DNA of 10,254 nucleotides from Lachnospiraceae bacterium (GTDB taxonomy: Bacteria; Bacillota; Clostridia; Lachnospirales; Lachnospiraceae), in NCBI GenBank assembly GCA_009774345.1, contig VSNR01000156.1, forward strand, positions 1 through 10,254, in the 5' to 3' direction. Under the pieces are notes generated by a model, which was not told where the DNA came from, made no database searches, and saw only the letters and a list, made by a program, of their open reading frames with translations. Below, piece after piece: positions 8,218-10,254 of the stretch. Made by a program: the position numbers and the translations under genes. Numbering within the stretch: position 1 is the stretch's first letter; each line of letters starts with the position of its first letter.

Positions 8218-8442
8218 ATGAAGGATGAACATAAAGAAGAGTATAAGAGACTGGGATTAAACATTGCATATTATCGAAAAGCAAAAGGACTGTCTCAGAT
8301 TCAGTTGTCAGATAAGATTAATGTTAGCCGCACGCATATGTCGCGAATAGAAAATAATGATTGCGCTGTTTCTCTTGATGTGATATTTAGTATTGCAAAA
8401 GCGCTTGAAGTCCCGGTTTACAAGTTGTTTGAATTTCGGTGA
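8218..8442 (+). CDS. XRE/Cro-cI family transcriptional regulator, small HTH-only protein
   Basis: A 74-residue DNA-binding protein that is almost wholly one HTH_3 domain: LGLNIAYYRKAKGLSQIQLSD (helices 1-2), then KINVSRTHMSRIEN (turn and recognition helix), then a helix 4-5 pair ending VPVYKLFEF. The frame is open for about 100 further codons upstream, but that part lies over the divergent gene and its control region. The start at 8218 is fixed by AAAGAGGTGAT 7 bases upstream, an almost perfect anti-Shine-Dalgarno match. With no other domain, it is likely a dimeric repressor controlling its own divergent region. It ends 84 bases before the AAA-ATPase gene, which has its own promoter, so the two need not be co-transcribed. 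It is AT-rich like the divergent gene. Family call is firm; the regulated genes are inferred. Confidence 0.92.
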   Translation: MKDEHKEEYKRLGLNIAYYRKAKGLSQIQLSDKINVSRTHMSRIENNDCAVSLDVIFSIAKALEVPVYKLFEFR

Positions 8443-8465
8443 CATGGATAACCGTCGTCTCCCAA

Positions 8466-8494
8466 TTGATTTTTCGAACAAATTATTCTATAAT
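8466..8494 (+). promoter_or_regulatory. Sigma-A type promoter of the AAA-ATPase/nuclease gene
   Basis: TTGATT at 8466-8471 and a perfect TATAAT at 8489-8494 are separated by 17 bases, the ideal spacing. Transcription would begin near 8501, giving a short leader with GGAGGGAG before ATG 8527. This makes the gene independent of the XRE gene. Confidence 0.8.
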
Positions 8495-8526
8495 AAAACC
8501 GCGGGGCGTTTTGGAGGGAGATAAGA

Positions 8527-10104
8527 ATGGGGCGTTTTTTAAATAAAGGAAATGGAAAATTTGCGGAACTTGCCGCATCAAAATATTTTGTCGATAAGAG
8601 TGGGTTGATCAATAAACTGTTAGAAAAAGATGGCACAGAAAAATTTATCTGCAACAGCAGGGCGCGCAGGTTTGGAAAATCTGTAACGGCAGATATGCTT
8701 GTCGCGTATTTCAGCAAAGGGGCGGATTCCAGAGAATTATTTGCACTGCTGAACTGTGAGAAGAACAAATTGTTTGTGGAAAATATGAATCAGTATGATA
8801 CAATTTTTATGGATATTCAGGCGCAGTTTGTTCAGGCAAAAATGAAGAAGCTGGAACCAAATAACTATGTACACAAACTGTTGTTGCAGGAGCTGAGGAC
8901 GGAATATCCAGAAATTGTCTCAGAAGAAGATACGATAGCAGATGCTTTGTCAAATATCTATAATAATATCCAAAATCAATTTGTTATCATTTTCGACGAG
9001 TGGGATTATCCGATTAGAGAGCTTGAAGAGGGCTGTCAGGAGAGAACAGACTACATTGAATTTCTGCGTGGCCTGTTCAAGAACAGTGATGCCAAAGAGT
9101 ATGTCCGTCTGGCATATCTGACAGGAATCATGCCGGTTGTCCGCACAAAAGGACAGTCTGCCGTCAATAATTTTGTGGAATATACGATGACGAATCCAAT
9201 GGACTTGGCGCAGGAAATCGGTTTTACGGAAGGGGAAGTCCAGTCTCTATGTGAAAAATTTGGTGTTGATTTTGACCAGATGAAGGAATGGTATAACGGA
9301 TATAACCTAAACGGCATTGCGATGTATAATCCGCTGTCAGTCGTGAGGGCGCTTTCGGCAAAACGGTTTCAACAGTACTGGACAACGACAGGTACGTATG
9401 GGGATATTGACGATCTGATTAATATGAACTTTGACGGTCTTCGCGAAGATATCATAAAAATGCTTTCCGGTAACAGAATACTGGTGGAGGTGGATAACGG
9501 CATCAATGACTTGCAGACTTTTGAGAACAAGGGGCAGGTAATAACAGCGTTGATCCATCTGGGGTACTGCGCCTATGATGCGGATACACAGGAGGCGTAT
9601 ATCCCGAATAAAGAGATTCATGCTGTATTTTACCAATCTGTCAAAAACAGTAAAAATGACGGAATGCTGCGGTTTATAAAGCTTTCCGAGACAATTTTGG
9701 AAAACATCATGGCAGGCAGCGGGGAGCAGGTTGCCAGACTGATGCAGATCGTACACAATGACTTTACGTCCAGCATTGAATACAATGATGAAAATTCTCT
9801 GTCCTGCACGATTATGATTGCGCTGATTTCAGCCTTTACGTACTATCACCAGCCTATCCGGGAATTTCCGTGTGGAAAAGGATTTGCAGATATCGTATAC
9901 CTTCCTTTGCCTCATCACCCAAACCGTCCGGTGATTGTGGTTGAGTTAAAATGGGATAAGAGTGTGGACACAGCAATCGCACAGATTAAGGAAAGGCAGT
10001 ATCCTGAGTCTCTTCACGGGTACGCGGGAGAGATTTTATTGGTCGGGATTGACTATGACAAAAAGACGAAAGAGCATCTATGTAAAATTGAGACTTTTGT
10101 CTAA
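8527..10104 (+). CDS. AAA-ATPase-like protein with C-terminal PD-(D/E)XK nuclease-like domain
   Basis: A 525-residue protein of the family with an N-terminal AAA-ATPase-like domain (PF09820 type) and a C-terminal PDDEXK_9 domain (PF08011 type). The shortened P-loop reads SRARRFGKS (residues 44-52) and the Walker B region is VIIFDEWD with Asp157/Glu158. The nuclease-like core is GFADIV (Asp455), then VVELKW (Glu473, Lys475), followed by a Gln/Tyr-bearing helix (QIKERQY), so the D...ExK residues are all present. Length is normal and no stop interrupts it. The start is supported by GGAGGGAG about 7 bases upstream and a near-consensus promoter. These proteins occur in many divergent copies in Bacteroidota and Clostridia; the biological role is not established, and links to mobile elements or defence are suspected, not shown. 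It sits between an XRE repressor and a tRNA gene and has no evident partner gene downstream. Composition is more AT-rich than the lyase operon. Confidence 0.9.
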   Translation: MGRFLNKGNGKFAELAASKYFVDKSGLINKLLEKDGTEKFICNSRARRFGKSVTADMLVAYFSKGADSRELFALLNCEKNKLFVENMNQYDTIFMDIQAQFVQAKMKKLEPNNYVHKLLLQELRTEYPEIVSEEDTIADALSNIYNNIQNQFVIIFDEWDYPIRELEEGCQERTDYIEFLRGLFKNSDAKEYVRLAYLTGIMPVVRTKGQSAVNNFVEYTMTNPMDLAQEIGFTEGEVQSLCEKFGVDFDQMKEWYNGYNLNGIAMYNPLSVVRALSAKRFQQYWTTTGTYGDIDDLINMNFDGLREDIIKMLSGNRILVEVDNGINDLQTFENKGQVITALIHLGYCAYDADTQEAYIPNKEIHAVFYQSVKNSKNDGMLRFIKLSETILENIMAGSGEQVARLMQIVHNDFTSSIEYNDENSLSCTIMIALISAFTYYHQPIREFPCGKGFADIVYLPLPHHPNRPVIVVELKWDKSVDTAIAQIKERQYPESLHGYAGEILLVGIDYDKKTKEHLCKIETFV

Positions 10105-10124
10105 TAGATCATTACCCCACAACG

Positions 10125-10159
10125 CAAAAACACCGCAGAACCCACGATTCTGCGGTGTT
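10125..10159 (-). terminator. Intrinsic terminator downstream of the tRNA-Pro gene
   Basis: A 12-bp perfect stem (AACACCGCAGAA at 10129-10140, its complement at 10148-10159) has a 7-base loop. On the - strand it is followed by a T run (TTTTTGCG overall), while on the + strand the sequence after it has no T tract. It therefore ends the tRNA transcript, and may weakly serve the convergent ATPase gene. Confidence 0.8.
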
Positions 10160-10177
10160 ACACATTATTTGGATAAC

Positions 10178-10252
10178 TCGGAGTGACAAGATTCGAACTT
10201 GCGGCCTCCACCTCCCTAAGGTGGCGCTCTAGCCAAACTGAGCCACACCCCG
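10178..10252 (-). tRNA. tRNA-Pro (anticodon AGG)
   Basis: A complete 75-base cloverleaf on the - strand. The acceptor stem CGGGGTG pairs with CACTCCG (one G-T wobble) and has discriminator A. The D arm is GCTC/GAGC, the anticodon stem CCACC/GGTGG with loop TTAGGGA, and the T arm has TTCGAAT. The anticodon is AGG, reading CCU directly, with G37 as expected for proline. C1-G72 is also typical of bacterial tRNA-Pro. No CCA is encoded: the acceptor is followed by GTTATCC. The 3' end faces the AAA-ATPase gene. An A at position 34 is uncommon in bacteria outside tRNA-Arg(ACG). Confidence 0.95.
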
Positions 10253-10254
10253 AT

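Noticed and set aside
8444..8524. A 26-codon ORF beginning just after the XRE stop
   Set aside because: No ribosome binding site of its own, and the promoter of the ATPase gene lies inside it.
10178..10252. tRNA 3' end as an attachment site for an integrated element
   Set aside because: I found no second copy of the tRNA 3' end in the window and no integrase gene.
1..10254. CRISPR arrays, insertion sequences, rRNA, riboswitches
   Set aside because: No regularly spaced repeats, transposase motifs, terminal inverted repeats or long structured leaders were seen; almost all of the window is coding.

Overview
The window looks like a chromosomal segment of a Clostridia, most likely a gut Lachnospiraceae. 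The reasons are the style of its proteins (a CBS/DRTGG-type PpaC, a YesN-like AraC regulator, intracellular heparinase II/III and GH88 enzymes, a GH112 phosphorylase fragment, an AAA-ATPase/PD-(D/E)XK protein), strong AGGAGG-type ribosome binding sites and intrinsic terminators. This placement rests on recognition of families, not on a database search.

Layout. (1) 57-1724: ppaC, a regulated manganese-dependent inorganic pyrophosphatase, closed by a strong terminator at 1723-1753. (2) About 1751-6434, continuing to 7634: a carbohydrate-use operon on the + strand with a damaged front half. First comes a remnant of a YesN-type AraC regulator, which lacks its receiver domain and carries a one-base frameshift near 2159. 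Next is an in-frame chimera, in which the first ~52 residues of a membrane sensor (probably the partner histidine kinase) are joined to the C-terminal ~410 residues of a GH112 galactosyl-hexosamine/rhamnose phosphorylase. Two intact genes follow: a heparinase II/III-type polysaccharide lyase and a GH88 unsaturated uronyl hydrolase. The operon ends at a 15-bp hairpin terminator (7658-7700). (3) 7699-8442: an AT-rich divergent pair, a 120-residue unknown protein on the - strand and a 74-residue XRE-type repressor on the + strand, with an 18-bp dyad between them. (4) 8466-10104: an AAA-ATPase-like/PD-(D/E)XK protein with its own near-consensus promoter. (5) 10125-10252: a tRNA-Pro with anticodon AGG on the - strand, with its own terminator, converging on the ATPase gene.

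How the genes work together. The intact lyase and GH88 enzyme lack signal peptides. They would act in sequence in the cytoplasm on an imported uronic-acid-containing oligosaccharide: the lyase makes a 4,5-unsaturated uronyl end and the GH88 enzyme removes it. The regulator, sensor, any transporter and the N-terminal half of the phosphorylase appear to have been lost by deletion, so this seems to be a decaying locus whose last two genes are still readable. The right-hand third is accessory in character (AT-rich, repressor plus nuclease-like ATPase, next to a tRNA gene), but no integrase, att repeat or insertion sequence is visible.
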